From: CAZNKU01 sp045545235
GTDB lineage: Bacteria > Bacillota > Clostridia > Monoglobales > Firm-18
Direction: 5' to 3'
Length of the DNA stretch: 57,177 nucleotides
Assembly: GCA_045545235.1 (NCBI GenBank)
Contig: JAZQAN010000022.1
Coordinates: 1 to 57,177, forward strand
A program made the translations under genes and the position numbers. This document shows, piece after piece, positions 33,312 through 42,664 of the stretch; positions within the stretch are counted from its first letter, which is position 1, and every line of letters begins with the position of its first letter. The notes beneath the pieces were generated by a model. The model ran no database searches, was not told the DNA's origin, and was given only the letters and a program-made list of their open reading frames with translations.

Positions 33312-34211
33312 ATATTCTTCAATAAAATGTGCAGCAACTGCCCCATCGGCAGTTGCTGTTACTATTTGTCTTAATGGTTTTGTACGCACGTCACCCACAG
33401 CAAAAACACCATCTATATTTGTCTTTGTAGTTTCATCAGAAATAACATATCCGTAATCATCAAGTATAAGCTGATTTTTGAATATTTCTGTTTCAGGCTT
33501 TCTTCCTATGCTTATAAAAAGTCCCTCACAGGGTAATTTGCAAACCCCATTCAAACCGACCACTTCTATTCCGTTAAGCTTATTGTCAAAAAGAAGTTTT
33601 TGAACTTTACTGTTCCACAAAACTTCTATATTTTTTATATTTTCAAGTTGTTTGTTATAAGCTTTTGATGAACGTAATCGGTTACGTCTGTGAACAATAT
33701 AAACCTTACGGCAAATTTTTGAAAGATAAATTGCGTCGGAAACTGCAGAATTCCCTCCACCCACAACGGCAACAGTTTTATTTTTATATAACATACCATC
33801 ACAGGTTGCACAGTAGCACACACCTTTTCCCGTAAGCAGTTGTTCCTGTTCCAGTCCAAGACGCTTATGTTCTGCACCTGTTGACACAACCACAGTTTTT
33901 GTGCGAAAAACATCATCTTTTGTTTTTAATTCCTTTATTTCTCCTTTTAAATCAACTTCACAAATTTCTTCAAACACTATTTTGGCGCCTTGATTTTCGG
34001 CTGTCTTTTTCATTTTTTCGCCCAACTCAAAACCATCAATTCCACATTCAAACCCGGGATAATTTTCAATACTGTGTGCAAGGCACATCTGCCCACCGAC
34101 TGACTTTTTTTCAATCATCAACGTTTCAAGCCCCGCACGGGCACAATATAAAGCCGCCGTACACCCTGCAGGACCGCCGCCTATTATAACTACATCGTAA
34201 ATACTACTCAT
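33300..34211 (-). CDS. trxB: Thioredoxin reductase-like FAD protein
   Basis: A 303-residue flavoprotein of the TrxB family. FAD-binding IIGGGPAGCTAALYCARAG, redox-active CATCDG, NADPH-binding VVGGGNSAVSDAI and the C-terminal FAVGDVRTKPLRQI are all present. It reduces thioredoxin using NADPH (or a related donor). It is immediately downstream of trxA with a 4-nt overlap, so they form a functional pair. The 3' end overlaps the convergent isomerase gene. Confidence 0.93.
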   Translation of the reverse strand: MSSIYDVVIIGGGPAGCTAALYCARAGLETLMIEKKSVGGQMCLAHSIENYPGFECGIDGFELGEKMKKTAENQGAKIVFEEICEVDLKGEIKELKTKDDVFRTKTVVVSTGAEHKRLGLEQEQLLTGKGVCYCATCDGMLYKNKTVAVVGGGNSAVSDAIYLSKICRKVYIVHRRNRLRSSKAYNKQLENIKNIEVLWNSKVQKLLFDNKLNGIEVVGLNGVCKLPCEGLFISIGRKPETEIFKNQLILDDYGYVISDETTKTNIDGVFAVGDVRTKPLRQIVTATADGAVAAHFIEEYLLC

Positions 34212-34513
34212 AGCATATCCTCAAGCTGCTGAACTGTTTTTGTGCCCGATGCCCTGTTTGTTATTTTCCCCTCTTTAAAAACAAGTATGGTGGGAACACT
34301 CATAATTTCAAACTTTGAGGCAAGCTCTTCTTCCGTTTCTACATTAACCTTACACACCTTAACCTCGTGATGTACATTGGCAAATTCATCAACCACAGGT
34401 GAAAATGCCTTGCAGGGTCCGCACCATTCTGCCCAAAAATCTACAACAACAGGTGTTTCACACCCCATAACTTCCTTTTGAAAATTTTTATCCGTTACCT
34501 TAATTACTGACAT
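34208..34513 (-). CDS. trxA: Thioredoxin
   Basis: A 101-residue thioredoxin with the redox motif WCGPC (Cys31, Cys34), VVVDFWAEW before it, and the cis-Pro segment MSVPTILVFKEG. It is a general protein disulfide reductant. It is coupled to the reductase gene. AGGAG lies about 7 nt before the ATG. Confidence 0.96.
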   Translation of the reverse strand: MSVIKVTDKNFQKEVMGCETPVVVDFWAEWCGPCKAFSPVVDEFANVHHEVKVCKVNVETEEELASKFEIMSVPTILVFKEGKITNRASGTKTVQQLEDML

Positions 34514-34535
34514 ATAAATACTCCTTTAAACAAAA

Positions 34536-34568
34536 TTAACATATTACAATTTTCTGTAATATGTTAAT
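34536..34568 (-). terminator. Hairpin between the QueG-like gene and trxA
   Basis: A 14-bp perfect stem (ATTAACATATTACA and its complement) separates the QueG-like gene from the trx pair. T tracts exist on both sides but are weak. Confidence 0.5.
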
Positions 34569-34588
34569 TTTTATCCTGTAAAAAAAAG

Positions 34589-35233
34589 TTATTTAATTTT
34601 CGATTTTGGACAGTTTTTAATGCATATACCGCAAACGGCACCTCTGCCTATTTGCTGAAATTTATTTTTCATATATTCACTACACGCCTTTGCATCGTAC
34701 ATTTCTTCTCTTGTTATACCCTCTTTAAAATTAACACCTCGTATAGCCATTGCAGGGCATTTTGTTTTACAGATATTACATTCACCACAGTCCTTTTCCA
34801 ATGGCGTTCCAACCTCAAGAGGCATATCGGTAAGTATTGTACCCAAACGCACCGCAGGACCATATTTTTCAGATATAAAAAGACAACTTTTGCCTATGTA
34901 ACCAAGCCCTGCAAGCCTTGCAGCAGTTTTGTGTGGAAAATGTGAAACATAACCACCCGTAGACTGTGATGCACCCACACAAATGTAGTTATAACCAAGC
35001 TTGCCTATTTCAAGACCGCAACGTAAAAGTACCCTGTCGATATAGGCATTTACCGTGCGGTAATGATGAAAGTATTCAAAAGTAGGCTTGTCTGTAATTT
35101 TGCTTAAAACATATTTTGAAAGAGGTACAACAATTGATATTGCATATGGCAGTTCATAATCCACTTTTGCAAAACCAACCTCGCAAATTCCTTCATTTTC
35201 AAATATATTTTTTATTATTTCATTATTTTTCAT
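34589..35233 (-). CDS. Short QueG-like protein with two 4Fe-4S clusters
   Basis: A 214-residue iron-sulfur protein. The C-terminal region has two cluster motifs, CGECNICKTKCP and a later CGICIKNCP, as in epoxyqueuosine reductase QueG. It also has the QueG-like LAGLGYIGKSCLF and VRLGTILTD. It is much shorter than QueG (about 380 residues) and lacks the C-terminal HEAT-like part. Queuosine function is therefore doubtful; it may be an uncharacterised 4Fe-4S reductase. Start ATG 35233 has AGGTGA upstream; a GTG three codons earlier overlaps that site. Confidence 0.8.
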   Translation of the reverse strand: MKNNEIIKNIFENEGICEVGFAKVDYELPYAISIVVPLSKYVLSKITDKPTFEYFHHYRTVNAYIDRVLLRCGLEIGKLGYNYICVGASQSTGGYVSHFPHKTAARLAGLGYIGKSCLFISEKYGPAVRLGTILTDMPLEVGTPLEKDCGECNICKTKCPAMAIRGVNFKEGITREEMYDAKACSEYMKNKFQQIGRGAVCGICIKNCPKSKIK

Positions 35234-35262
35234 AAAAATCACCTGTTTTTATAATAACACAA

Positions 35263-35291
35263 TTTACAAAAAAAGAAAAGTGTGTTATAAT
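35263..35291 (+). promoter_or_regulatory. SigA-type promoter for the DUF4364 gene
   Basis: TTTACA (35263-35268), 17-bp spacer and TATAAT (35286-35291), about 28 bp upstream of the ATG at 35319. Confidence 0.75.
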
Positions 35292-35318
35292 AAATTTAAT
35301 TCAAAAAGGAGAGTAACA

Positions 35319-35834
35319 ATGTATCTTGATGATTTTCAAATAAAGCTTACAATTTTATATACATTAAAAAATTTCAAGGTTTCTATGACAGACGGTGATT
35401 TGCAGTCTGCACTTGTATGGAATGAAATTTTAGACTATTTCACAATGATGGACTATCTTCTTGATATGGAAAAAATGGGTATGGTTTCCACGGTATTTAT
35501 AGAAGGCTACATACGTTATGACATTACACAAAAAGGTATGGAAACACTTAATATGTTCAAAGACCAGATACCTTTCAGCATAAGGGATAAAATATTCAAC
35601 CTTGCAGAAAATCACCTTGCCGACTTTGAAAAGGGCAGAGAAATTGTTGCAGACATAGTCCCTGTTGATGAACGTAAATACCTTGCAAAATGCGGTATAT
35701 ACGAATTTGGTATGCCACTTATGGAGCTTAGCATATTTGCAGGCACACGTAAACACGCAGAAGAAATCGCCAAGAAATTTGAAGAAGAATCTGCATCACT
35801 TTATAAAACAATTTTAGAAAAGATTATAGAATAA
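35319..35834 (+). CDS. DUF4364-type winged-helix protein
   Basis: A 171-residue protein. The N-terminal half looks like a winged helix (DFQIKLTILYTLKNFKVSMT, YDITQKGMETLNMF), and the C-terminal half is mixed alpha/beta. I assign it to DUF4364, a regulator-like family of Clostridia without known targets; this is from recall. ATG 35319 has AAAAAGGAGAG upstream. It is a single gene ending at a shared bidirectional terminator. Confidence 0.75.
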   Translation: MYLDDFQIKLTILYTLKNFKVSMTDGDLQSALVWNEILDYFTMMDYLLDMEKMGMVSTVFIEGYIRYDITQKGMETLNMFKDQIPFSIRDKIFNLAENHLADFEKGREIVADIVPVDERKYLAKCGIYEFGMPLMELSIFAGTRKHAEEIAKKFEEESASLYKTILEKIIE

Positions 35835-35838
35835 TTTT

Positions 35839-35868
35839 AAAAGGTGTACCGATTGGTACACCTTTTTT
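35839..35868. terminator. Bidirectional terminator
   Basis: A 12-bp perfect stem (35839-35850 with 35855-35866) flanked by A and T runs, between convergent genes. Confidence 0.9.
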
Positions 35869-38368
35869 ACAATTTTATTTTCTCATAAAAATCAAACTTT
35901 GGTGATGTAAGTTTTTCAGTCAATATAATTTTTATTTCATCACACTTTTGGTTATAATCTATAATTAATTCCTTACCATCATTTTCACCCTTGTAAAGCT
36001 TTACAACCTTACCCTCATTCATAACAACACACAACACCTTGCAATCTCTATAAGCATCCTCGGATTTTATTTTGATTTTAACACCTCTATCCGTCTTTTG
36101 CACATTGGAAACTTCTGTGTAATGAACATAGTTATAATGAAAAACTGCAGTAGGAATATATTCTCTAACCCACTTTTCTATTTTTTCGGAATATTCTTCT
36201 CCTACACCGCAATATACATTCTTTAAAGATGAACAGTTAGCAAAGCCTGAATTAAGATATTTAACTCCTGACGGTATATAAATACTTTCTAAAGCTGTGC
36301 AACCATTAAATGCATAAAAGCCTATGCTATAAACATTTTTGGGCAAAATGATATTTTTAAGCGATGTACATTTTTGAAAAGCAGCTTCCTCAATCCTTTC
36401 AAGACTTTCAGGCAAATCAATATTTATAAGACTTTCACAACGCCAAAAGGTATGTTTATTAATATATGAAATATTATCCGAAAGCTTAACCGTTTTAAGT
36501 TTTGTGCAGTCCGAAAACGCTCCACCCTCTATATAAGTTACACTGTCAGGAATAACAATACTTTCCAAGGCTGTACATCCTGAAAATGCATAGCTTGCAA
36601 TATGGGTTACTCCGTCAGGGATATTAACTTTTTTAAGATTAATGCATTTGCTGAACAACTCCATACCAATGTGTGTAATTTTATCAGGCAAATCCACATT
36701 TTCAAGACTTTCGCAACCGCCAAAAGCTCTAGCTCTTATTTCATTAATATTTTCACTAAAATCTAAAGTCATAAGCTTTTTACAATCATAAAAAGCAGAA
36801 TCACCAATAAATTCAAGACTTTCGGGCAAATAAACTTTTTTGAGTTTTTCACAATACGCAAAAGAAAAATCACCAATTTCCTTAATGCCTTCAGGAATAA
36901 TTACACTTTGAATATTTTTGCACTCAAAAAAAGCATAACCAGAAATACTTTCAACTCTTTCAGGTATCTTTATATTTATTTTATTACCTTTATACTTATA
37001 AAGTACCTTTCCGAAAATTACGAATTCATTTTTAATATTGTTTATATATTCAGTATCGGCAAAAGCATTTCCTCTTACATATTCAATATTTTTTGACATT
37101 GTAACATTGGAAAGGTCCGTACAACCTGAAAAAGCACCCGAATATATAGTTGTTACCGAATCAGGAATAATAATATTTTTCAGGGTTTTGCAATTTTCAA
37201 ACATTCCCTCAGATATCCATTTCAGTTCATGCGGAATATTAATAGTTTCAAGTTTTTCACAATCTTTAAAAGCTTCATCACCAATATAGGTTACACATTT
37301 CGGAATTTCAAGCTTTTTAAGACTTATGCAACCCGAAAAAGCCTCATCATATATAGCAGTAAGACTTTCGGGTAATACTATATTTTCAAGATTTGTACAT
37401 AAATATAAAAACTTACGAGGTATAACCTCAATACCGTCTGCGATTGTAACCGAAGCAAGTCCGTCACAGCGCTCAAATACACCTTCTCCAAGGTTTTCAA
37501 CATTACCATTGATATTTACTTGTGTAATACCGTCGCAATTGCTAAAAGCACCCTTACCCAAAATTCCAAGGTTTTTCAAATCAACTTTTTCTATATATTT
37601 ACAATTTTTAAATGCCTGCTCACCTATATATGCCAAAGAATTTGGAAATGCATTAATTTTCATATTTTCACAATTTGAAAAGGCATTTCTGCCAATCTCC
37701 TTTAAGCCTTCCGAAAATGTTACAGAAGAAATGTTTTCACACTCCAAAAATGCATTGACACCTATTCTTTCCAAAGTGGATGGAAAAACTATTTCAAATT
37801 CACCTTTATATTCATTAAAAGCACCGTTAACAATTCCCTTAATTCCCTCGGGAACGATAATTTTCTGCGGTTCATGTGGATTACCGAACCATTTGTAATA
37901 ATACAGAAAAGAGTCAAGGTACACAATACCTTCAGGCTGATTGTTGTACCATTTTGTATCGTGAAATGCGTAATAACCTAAAAATTCAAGAGTTTCAGGC
38001 AGTTGGATATTTTCAACCTTTTCACAGTAATAAAAACCATGATGTCCGATTTCCTTTACTGTATCTGCAATGGATATTTCCTCTACATTCACACAACCCG
38101 AAAAAGCGTAGTCACCTACTCTTGTTATCCCATTTTTAATAATTACCTTTACAGGCTTATCACCACGCCAGGGGGATTCATCGGTTGTACTGTAGTTTTT
38201 CATTTCTCCCATACCGCTTATAGTAAGCACTCCATCGCTGTCAAGGGTCCATGTGGCATTTTCACCGCATTCTCCACTTGCCACAATTTTCGAAGCATAG
38301 GCAACCGTTAAAGACAAAGAAAAAATCAATATTGAAAGTGTAAATAAAATAAGTGATTTTTTAAACAT
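35867..38368 (-). CDS. Secreted BspA-like leucine-rich repeat protein
   Basis: An 833-residue surface or secreted protein. It has a signal peptide (MFKKSLILFTLSILIFSLSL with cleavage near Ala-Ser), and residues about 45-740 are filled by BspA/LRR_5 repeats of about 23 residues, each around CxxLxxVxIPxxVTxIxxxAF. The last 90 residues form a beta-rich region. There is no LPxTG or S-layer domain at the C-terminus, so its attachment is unknown. BspA-type proteins often bind host matrix or microbes. Start ATG 38368 has AGGAGG 7 nt upstream, and a good promoter lies at 38391-38419. Confidence 0.9.
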   Translation of the reverse strand: MFKKSLILFTLSILIFSLSLTVAYASKIVASGECGENATWTLDSDGVLTISGMGEMKNYSTTDESPWRGDKPVKVIIKNGITRVGDYAFSGCVNVEEISIADTVKEIGHHGFYYCEKVENIQLPETLEFLGYYAFHDTKWYNNQPEGIVYLDSFLYYYKWFGNPHEPQKIIVPEGIKGIVNGAFNEYKGEFEIVFPSTLERIGVNAFLECENISSVTFSEGLKEIGRNAFSNCENMKINAFPNSLAYIGEQAFKNCKYIEKVDLKNLGILGKGAFSNCDGITQVNINGNVENLGEGVFERCDGLASVTIADGIEVIPRKFLYLCTNLENIVLPESLTAIYDEAFSGCISLKKLEIPKCVTYIGDEAFKDCEKLETINIPHELKWISEGMFENCKTLKNIIIPDSVTTIYSGAFSGCTDLSNVTMSKNIEYVRGNAFADTEYINNIKNEFVIFGKVLYKYKGNKINIKIPERVESISGYAFFECKNIQSVIIPEGIKEIGDFSFAYCEKLKKVYLPESLEFIGDSAFYDCKKLMTLDFSENINEIRARAFGGCESLENVDLPDKITHIGMELFSKCINLKKVNIPDGVTHIASYAFSGCTALESIVIPDSVTYIEGGAFSDCTKLKTVKLSDNISYINKHTFWRCESLINIDLPESLERIEEAAFQKCTSLKNIILPKNVYSIGFYAFNGCTALESIYIPSGVKYLNSGFANCSSLKNVYCGVGEEYSEKIEKWVREYIPTAVFHYNYVHYTEVSNVQKTDRGVKIKIKSEDAYRDCKVLCVVMNEGKVVKLYKGENDGKELIIDYNQKCDEIKIILTEKLTSPKFDFYEKIKL

Positions 38369-38390
38369 AAAATCCCTCCTGTCTAATTTT

Positions 38391-38419
38391 ATTGTATCAA
38401 AATTCATATTACAAATCAA
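38391..38419 (-). promoter_or_regulatory. SigA-type promoter for the BspA-like gene
   Basis: On the minus strand TTGATT (38414-38419), 17-bp spacer, TACAAT (38391-38396), about 23 bp before the start codon. Confidence 0.65.
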
Positions 38420-38445
38420 TAGACAGTGATTTACAAATGTATAAC

Positions 38446-38474
38446 AAAAAGCAGGGTATTTTTACCCTGCTTTT
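38446..38474 (-). terminator. Terminator after ileS
   Basis: A 12-bp stem (AAAAGCAGGGTA with its complement) followed by a T run on the minus strand, directly after the ileS stop. Confidence 0.85.
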
Positions 38475-38490
38475 GTGGTCTGCGCATTTT

Positions 38491-41400
38491 TTACAATTTT
38501 TGTAATCCTAGAGTTACTTTTTCGCCATTAATATCCCACTGCTTTTCGTTATCATAATTTGTATCAAACTTGATATCGTCAGCAAGAACGTCTTCCATAA
38601 TTTCGTCTTTGTTTTTAGCGATTATATCCTTAATCTTGTCGTTACCGCTATGGTATAAAACAACGTGGTCCATAACCTCGAAACCGCTGTCTTTACGCAT
38701 TGTCTGGATTTTACTGATGATTTCACGAACAAAGCCTTCTTCAATAAGCTCATCTGTAAGGTTTGTATCAAGTACAACAGTAATGCCGTAGTCACTTGCA
38801 GATTCAAAGCCTTCTACCTGTGCAGTTTCGATAAGCAAATCTTCCTTTTCAAGCTCTGCTACGATGTTTGAAAGCTGAAGCTTCAACACACCGTTTGCAT
38901 TAAGCTCATTCATTGCAGCATTGCCGTCAATTTCAGCAAGTGCATTTCTGATTTCACCAATGAATTTACCATATTTAGGACCTAATGTTCTAAGCTGTGG
39001 CTTAAAGCTGTATGATGTAAAGTTCTGAACATCGTCTTTAAATTCAACTTCCTTAACATTAAGTTCTTCAGCAATTATAGCCTTGAAGAAGTCGTTAAGC
39101 TCTGTATGAGATTTAACAAACATCTTGCCTATTGGCTGACGGTTTTTGATATTAGCACTGTTACGGCATGAACGTCCAAGTACAACAATATCCAAAACTT
39201 CCTTCATATTTTCTTCAAGTTCCTTGTCGATCCATTCATCATTTGCAACAGGGAAGTCACAAAGGTGTACACTTATAGGTGCATTTTTGTCAATTGAGCA
39301 TACAAGGTTTCTGTAAATATCGTCCGCCATAAACGGAATCATAGGAGCAGAAATTTTTGCAAGTTCAACCAATGTTGTATACAAGGTCATATATGCATTA
39401 ATCTTATCCTGTGTCATTTCCTTGCCCCAGAATCTTTCTCTGCTGCGGCGAACATACCAGTTACTAAGGTCATCAACAAATTCCTGCAAAATTCTTGAAG
39501 TTTCAGTAATCTTATAATTTTCAAGATTGTTGTCAACTTCTTTTATAAGTGTATTAAGCTTTGACAAAAGCCACTTATCCATAACAGAAAGCTTGTCATA
39601 GTCAAGGCTATATTTTGTAGCATCAAAGCTGTCAATATTTGCATAAAGTACAAAGAATGCATATGTGTTCCAAAGTGTACCCATAAACTTTCTCTGACCT
39701 TCAGTTACCGCACCTGCGTGGAACTTGTTAGGAAGCCACGGTGCACTGTTTGAATAGAAATACCATCTTATAGCATCTGCACCAAATGTTTCCAAAGCAT
39801 CGAACGGGTCTACTGCATTACCCTTTGATTTTGACATCTTCTGACCGTTTTCATCCTGTACAAGACCAAGTACAATAACATTTTTATAAGGTGCCTTATT
39901 GAAAATCAAAGTAGAAATTGCAAGCAATGAATAGAACCAACCACGAGTCTGGTCAACAGCCTCACTGATAAAGTTTGCAGGGAAGTTATCTTCAAAAATT
40001 TCCTTATTTTCAAATGGATAGTGCCACTGTGCAAATGGCATAGCACCGGAGTCAAACCAGCAGTCAATAACTTCAGATACACGTTTCATCTGCTTGCCGC
40101 ACTTGTCACACTTAATTGTAACAGCATCAATGTAAGGTCTGTGAAGTTCAATATCATCAGGGCAGTTATCAGACATTTCTTTAAGTTCAGCAATTGAACC
40201 GATAGAATGTCTGTGACCACATTCACATTCCCAGATGTTAAGTGGAGTACCCCAGTATCTGTCACGGCTTACGCCCCAGTCCTGAACATTGTTAAGCCAG
40301 TCGCCGAAACGACCCTTACCGATACTTTCAGGAATCCAGTTAATTGTATTGTTATTTGCAATCAAATCTTCCTTAACCGCTGTCATCTTAATAAACCATG
40401 ATTCTCTTGCATAGTAAATAAGCGGAGTATCACATCTCCAGCAGAAAGGATAATCGTGCTCGTATTTAGGCGCATCAAAAAGAAGTCCTCTGCCTTCAAG
40501 GTCAACCAAAACCTTAGGGTCAGCATCCTTTACAAACAAGCCTGCAAAAGGAGTTTCAGGTGTCATTTCACCCTTTGCGTCAACAAACTGAACGAAAGGC
40601 AGGTCATATTTTCTGCCAACATTGGCGTCATCTTCACCGAATGCAGGTGCAATGTGTACGATACCTGTACCGTCAGACATTGTAACATAGTTGTCGCAAG
40701 TAATGTAATGACCTTTCTTATTCTGCTTTTCGCAAACAGGCTTTACGCAATCAAACAAAGGTTCATATTCCTTATGTTCAAGGTCAGTACCCTTATATGT
40801 TTCCAAAACCTCATAAGCAGGTGCATCTTCCTTTGCAAGACCACCTAAAACCTTGTCAAGCAAAGCATCTGCCATATAGTATGTGTAGCCGTCTGCAGCT
40901 TTGACCTTGCAGTAAATTTCATCAGGGTTTACGCAAAGTGCAACGTTTGAAGGTAATGTCCATGGTGTAGTTGTCCAAGCAAGGAAGTAAGCATCCTCGC
41001 CTATAACCTTAAAGCGTACAACTGCAGAGCGTTCCTTAACATTCTTATATCCCTGTGCAACCTCGTGTGAAGATAGAGGTGTGCCGCAACGTGGGCAGTA
41101 TGGTACAATTTTAAAGCCCTTATACAAAAGACCTTTATCCCAAATCTGCTTTAGTGCCCACCATTCAGATTCAATAAAATCATTATGATATGTTACATAA
41201 GGGTCATCCATATCAGCCCAGAAGCCAACCGTATTTGAGAAATCCTCCCACATACCCTTATATTTCCATACACTTTCCTTACAGTGCTTGATAAAAGGCT
41301 CTAAACCATATTTTTCAATTTGTTCCTTGCCATCAAGACCAAGCATTTTTTCAACTTCAAGTTCAACAGGCAGACCGTGTGTATCCCAACCTGCTTTTCG

Positions 41401-41643
41401 AAGAACCTTATAGCCTTTCATTGTACGGTATCTTGGAATCATATCCTTTATAACACGTGTTAAAACGTGACCAATATGAGGCTTACCGTTAGCTGTTGGC
41501 GGGCCATCATAAAAAGTATATGTTTCTCCTTCTTTTCTTACGTCAATGCTCTTTTCAAATATTTTATTTTCATTCCAGAACTTCAGCGTTTCTTTTTCTC
41601 TTTCCACAAAGCTTAAATTTGTAGAAACCTTGTTGTAAAGCAT
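38491..41643 (-). CDS. ileS: Isoleucyl-tRNA synthetase, long type
   Basis: A 1050-residue IleRS. It has the HIGH motif (KPHIGHVLTR), WDTHGLPVELEVEK, paired CxxC knuckles (YCPRCGTPLS; KCDKCGKQ), the editing domain and KMSKSKGNA. A long anticodon-binding C-terminal follows. At 1050 residues, and with no C-terminal zinc Cys4, it resembles the eukaryote-like class 2 (IleS2) rather than the roughly 920-residue class 1 of Bacillus. Class 2 enzymes are often less sensitive to mupirocin; that is inference here. ATG 41643 has AGGAGG 7 nt upstream. Expression is controlled by the upstream T-box. Confidence 0.96.
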   Translation of the reverse strand: MLYNKVSTNLSFVEREKETLKFWNENKIFEKSIDVRKEGETYTFYDGPPTANGKPHIGHVLTRVIKDMIPRYRTMKGYKVLRKAGWDTHGLPVELEVEKMLGLDGKEQIEKYGLEPFIKHCKESVWKYKGMWEDFSNTVGFWADMDDPYVTYHNDFIESEWWALKQIWDKGLLYKGFKIVPYCPRCGTPLSSHEVAQGYKNVKERSAVVRFKVIGEDAYFLAWTTTPWTLPSNVALCVNPDEIYCKVKAADGYTYYMADALLDKVLGGLAKEDAPAYEVLETYKGTDLEHKEYEPLFDCVKPVCEKQNKKGHYITCDNYVTMSDGTGIVHIAPAFGEDDANVGRKYDLPFVQFVDAKGEMTPETPFAGLFVKDADPKVLVDLEGRGLLFDAPKYEHDYPFCWRCDTPLIYYARESWFIKMTAVKEDLIANNNTINWIPESIGKGRFGDWLNNVQDWGVSRDRYWGTPLNIWECECGHRHSIGSIAELKEMSDNCPDDIELHRPYIDAVTIKCDKCGKQMKRVSEVIDCWFDSGAMPFAQWHYPFENKEIFEDNFPANFISEAVDQTRGWFYSLLAISTLIFNKAPYKNVIVLGLVQDENGQKMSKSKGNAVDPFDALETFGADAIRWYFYSNSAPWLPNKFHAGAVTEGQRKFMGTLWNTYAFFVLYANIDSFDATKYSLDYDKLSVMDKWLLSKLNTLIKEVDNNLENYKITETSRILQEFVDDLSNWYVRRSRERFWGKEMTQDKINAYMTLYTTLVELAKISAPMIPFMADDIYRNLVCSIDKNAPISVHLCDFPVANDEWIDKELEENMKEVLDIVVLGRSCRNSANIKNRQPIGKMFVKSHTELNDFFKAIIAEELNVKEVEFKDDVQNFTSYSFKPQLRTLGPKYGKFIGEIRNALAEIDGNAAMNELNANGVLKLQLSNIVAELEKEDLLIETAQVEGFESASDYGITVVLDTNLTDELIEEGFVREIISKIQTMRKDSGFEVMDHVVLYHSGNDKIKDIIAKNKDEIMEDVLADDIKFDTNYDNEKQWDINGEKVTLGLQKL

Positions 41644-41670
41644 TGCAAATCCTCCTTGTAAAATTACATT

Positions 41671-41922
41671 TAAAAAAGACTCCGTCCGTAATAGGACGAA
41701 GTCTAAATCGTTAACCACCTATTAACATACAATCATATGCCTTTCCTTAACGCAGAAAATACGGCTTGGCTTAATAACAGGTAAATAACCTATGTTCAGC
41801 CTCACAACTCGGAAGTGATATTCAAACCTTTATACTCAGCACCGGGCTTACACCGTCCCCGACTCGCTTTTGCCTTTTTAAAAGATTCTACTGTCTTCGT
41901 CACAGTTTTTAAATATTAAATT
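41671..41922 (-). promoter_or_regulatory. Isoleucine T-box leader of ileS
   Basis: A T-box riboswitch on the minus strand. Near the 5' part is a stem-I-like region (GAGTCGGGGACGGTG, GCCCGGTGC), then a specifier loop with ATC (Ile) at 41817-41819 followed by A. The antiterminator AATAGG (41718-41723), TGGT (41714-41717) and CCTATT (41690-41695) fits the UGGN bulge, where U pairs with the A discriminator of tRNA-Ile. It competes with a terminator stem (41694-41703 with 41678-41687) and a T run. The T-box core reads TGGTTAACG instead of the usual TGGNACCGCG. Uncharged tRNA-Ile should promote ileS readthrough. Confidence 0.92.
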
Positions 41923-41928
41923 CAATTA

Positions 41929-41957
41929 AGTATATCACAAAGGATTGGTTTTGTCAA
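41929..41957 (-). promoter_or_regulatory. SigA-type promoter of the ileS T-box transcript
   Basis: On the minus strand TTGACA (41952-41957), 17-bp spacer, TATACT (41929-41934). It lies just after the divIVA stop, so ileS is transcribed separately. Confidence 0.8.
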
Positions 41958-41960
41958 ATC

Positions 41961-42647
41961 CTAATTATCTTCAGCCTTCAAAAGATATTCAATTTCCTTT
42001 GTATCAAAATCGTGCATTGCAGAAATTTCTTCCTCTTTTTTAACTTCAACAGTTTCTTCTTCAGCCTCTTGGGTTTCAATTTCAACTGTTTCCGGTTCAG
42101 CTTCTTCAACAATTTCAGGCTTTGTTTCTTCAATTTCCTTTTCAACAGCGTCTACTTCTGCAAGTGCCTCTTTCATACCTCTTATTTCTGCAAGAGTTTT
42201 ATCAGATGTTGCAGACTGTTTCAAAAGACCAAGCTGAGATTCTAAAAGTGCAGTCATCTTAGCTGTATAAACATCTATACCTCGTTTTAATTCCTCATAT
42301 CTGTATTCAAGCTTTTTAACCTCTTCAAATGAACCTGCAACAATTTCTTTTGCCTTGTTGTTGGCATCTGCTATTATATTAGCAGCCTTTTCTTCAGCAT
42401 TTTTCTGCACCTGTTCACCTGCAGACTGTGCAACAAGTAAAGTGCTCTGCAAAGTGCTTTCAATACTCTTGTACTGATTAAGACTTTCTTCAAGCTTTGT
42501 TATCTTGTCCTTACAATCCATATTTTCTTTGTAAAGCTTTTCGTAGCCGTCTATAACAAGATTCAAAAAATCCTCTACCTCCTGCATAGAATAGCCGTTA
42601 AATGCCTTTTTAAACTCTTTGTTTTGAATATCAAGTGGAGTCAACAT
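41961..42647 (-). CDS. divIVA: DivIVA-domain cell-division protein
   Basis: A 228-residue DivIVA/GpsB-family protein. The conserved N-terminal domain starts MLTPLDIQNKEFKKAFNGYS and contains QEVEDFLNLVIDGYEKL; a long coiled coil follows (about 30-150), and the C-terminal tail is very rich in Glu (EEAEPETVEIETQEAEEE). DivIVA marks curved membrane and helps place division and sporulation factors. AAAGGAT lies 8 nt before ATG 42647, right next to the inverted-repeat element. It is the last gene of the division cluster that begins with yggS. Confidence 0.95.
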   Translation of the reverse strand: MLTPLDIQNKEFKKAFNGYSMQEVEDFLNLVIDGYEKLYKENMDCKDKITKLEESLNQYKSIESTLQSTLLVAQSAGEQVQKNAEEKAANIIADANNKAKEIVAGSFEEVKKLEYRYEELKRGIDVYTAKMTALLESQLGLLKQSATSDKTLAEIRGMKEALAEVDAVEKEIEETKPEIVEEAEPETVEIETQEAEEETVEVKKEEEISAMHDFDTKEIEYLLKAEDN

Positions 42648-42664
42648 ATTAATTCATCCTTTCA

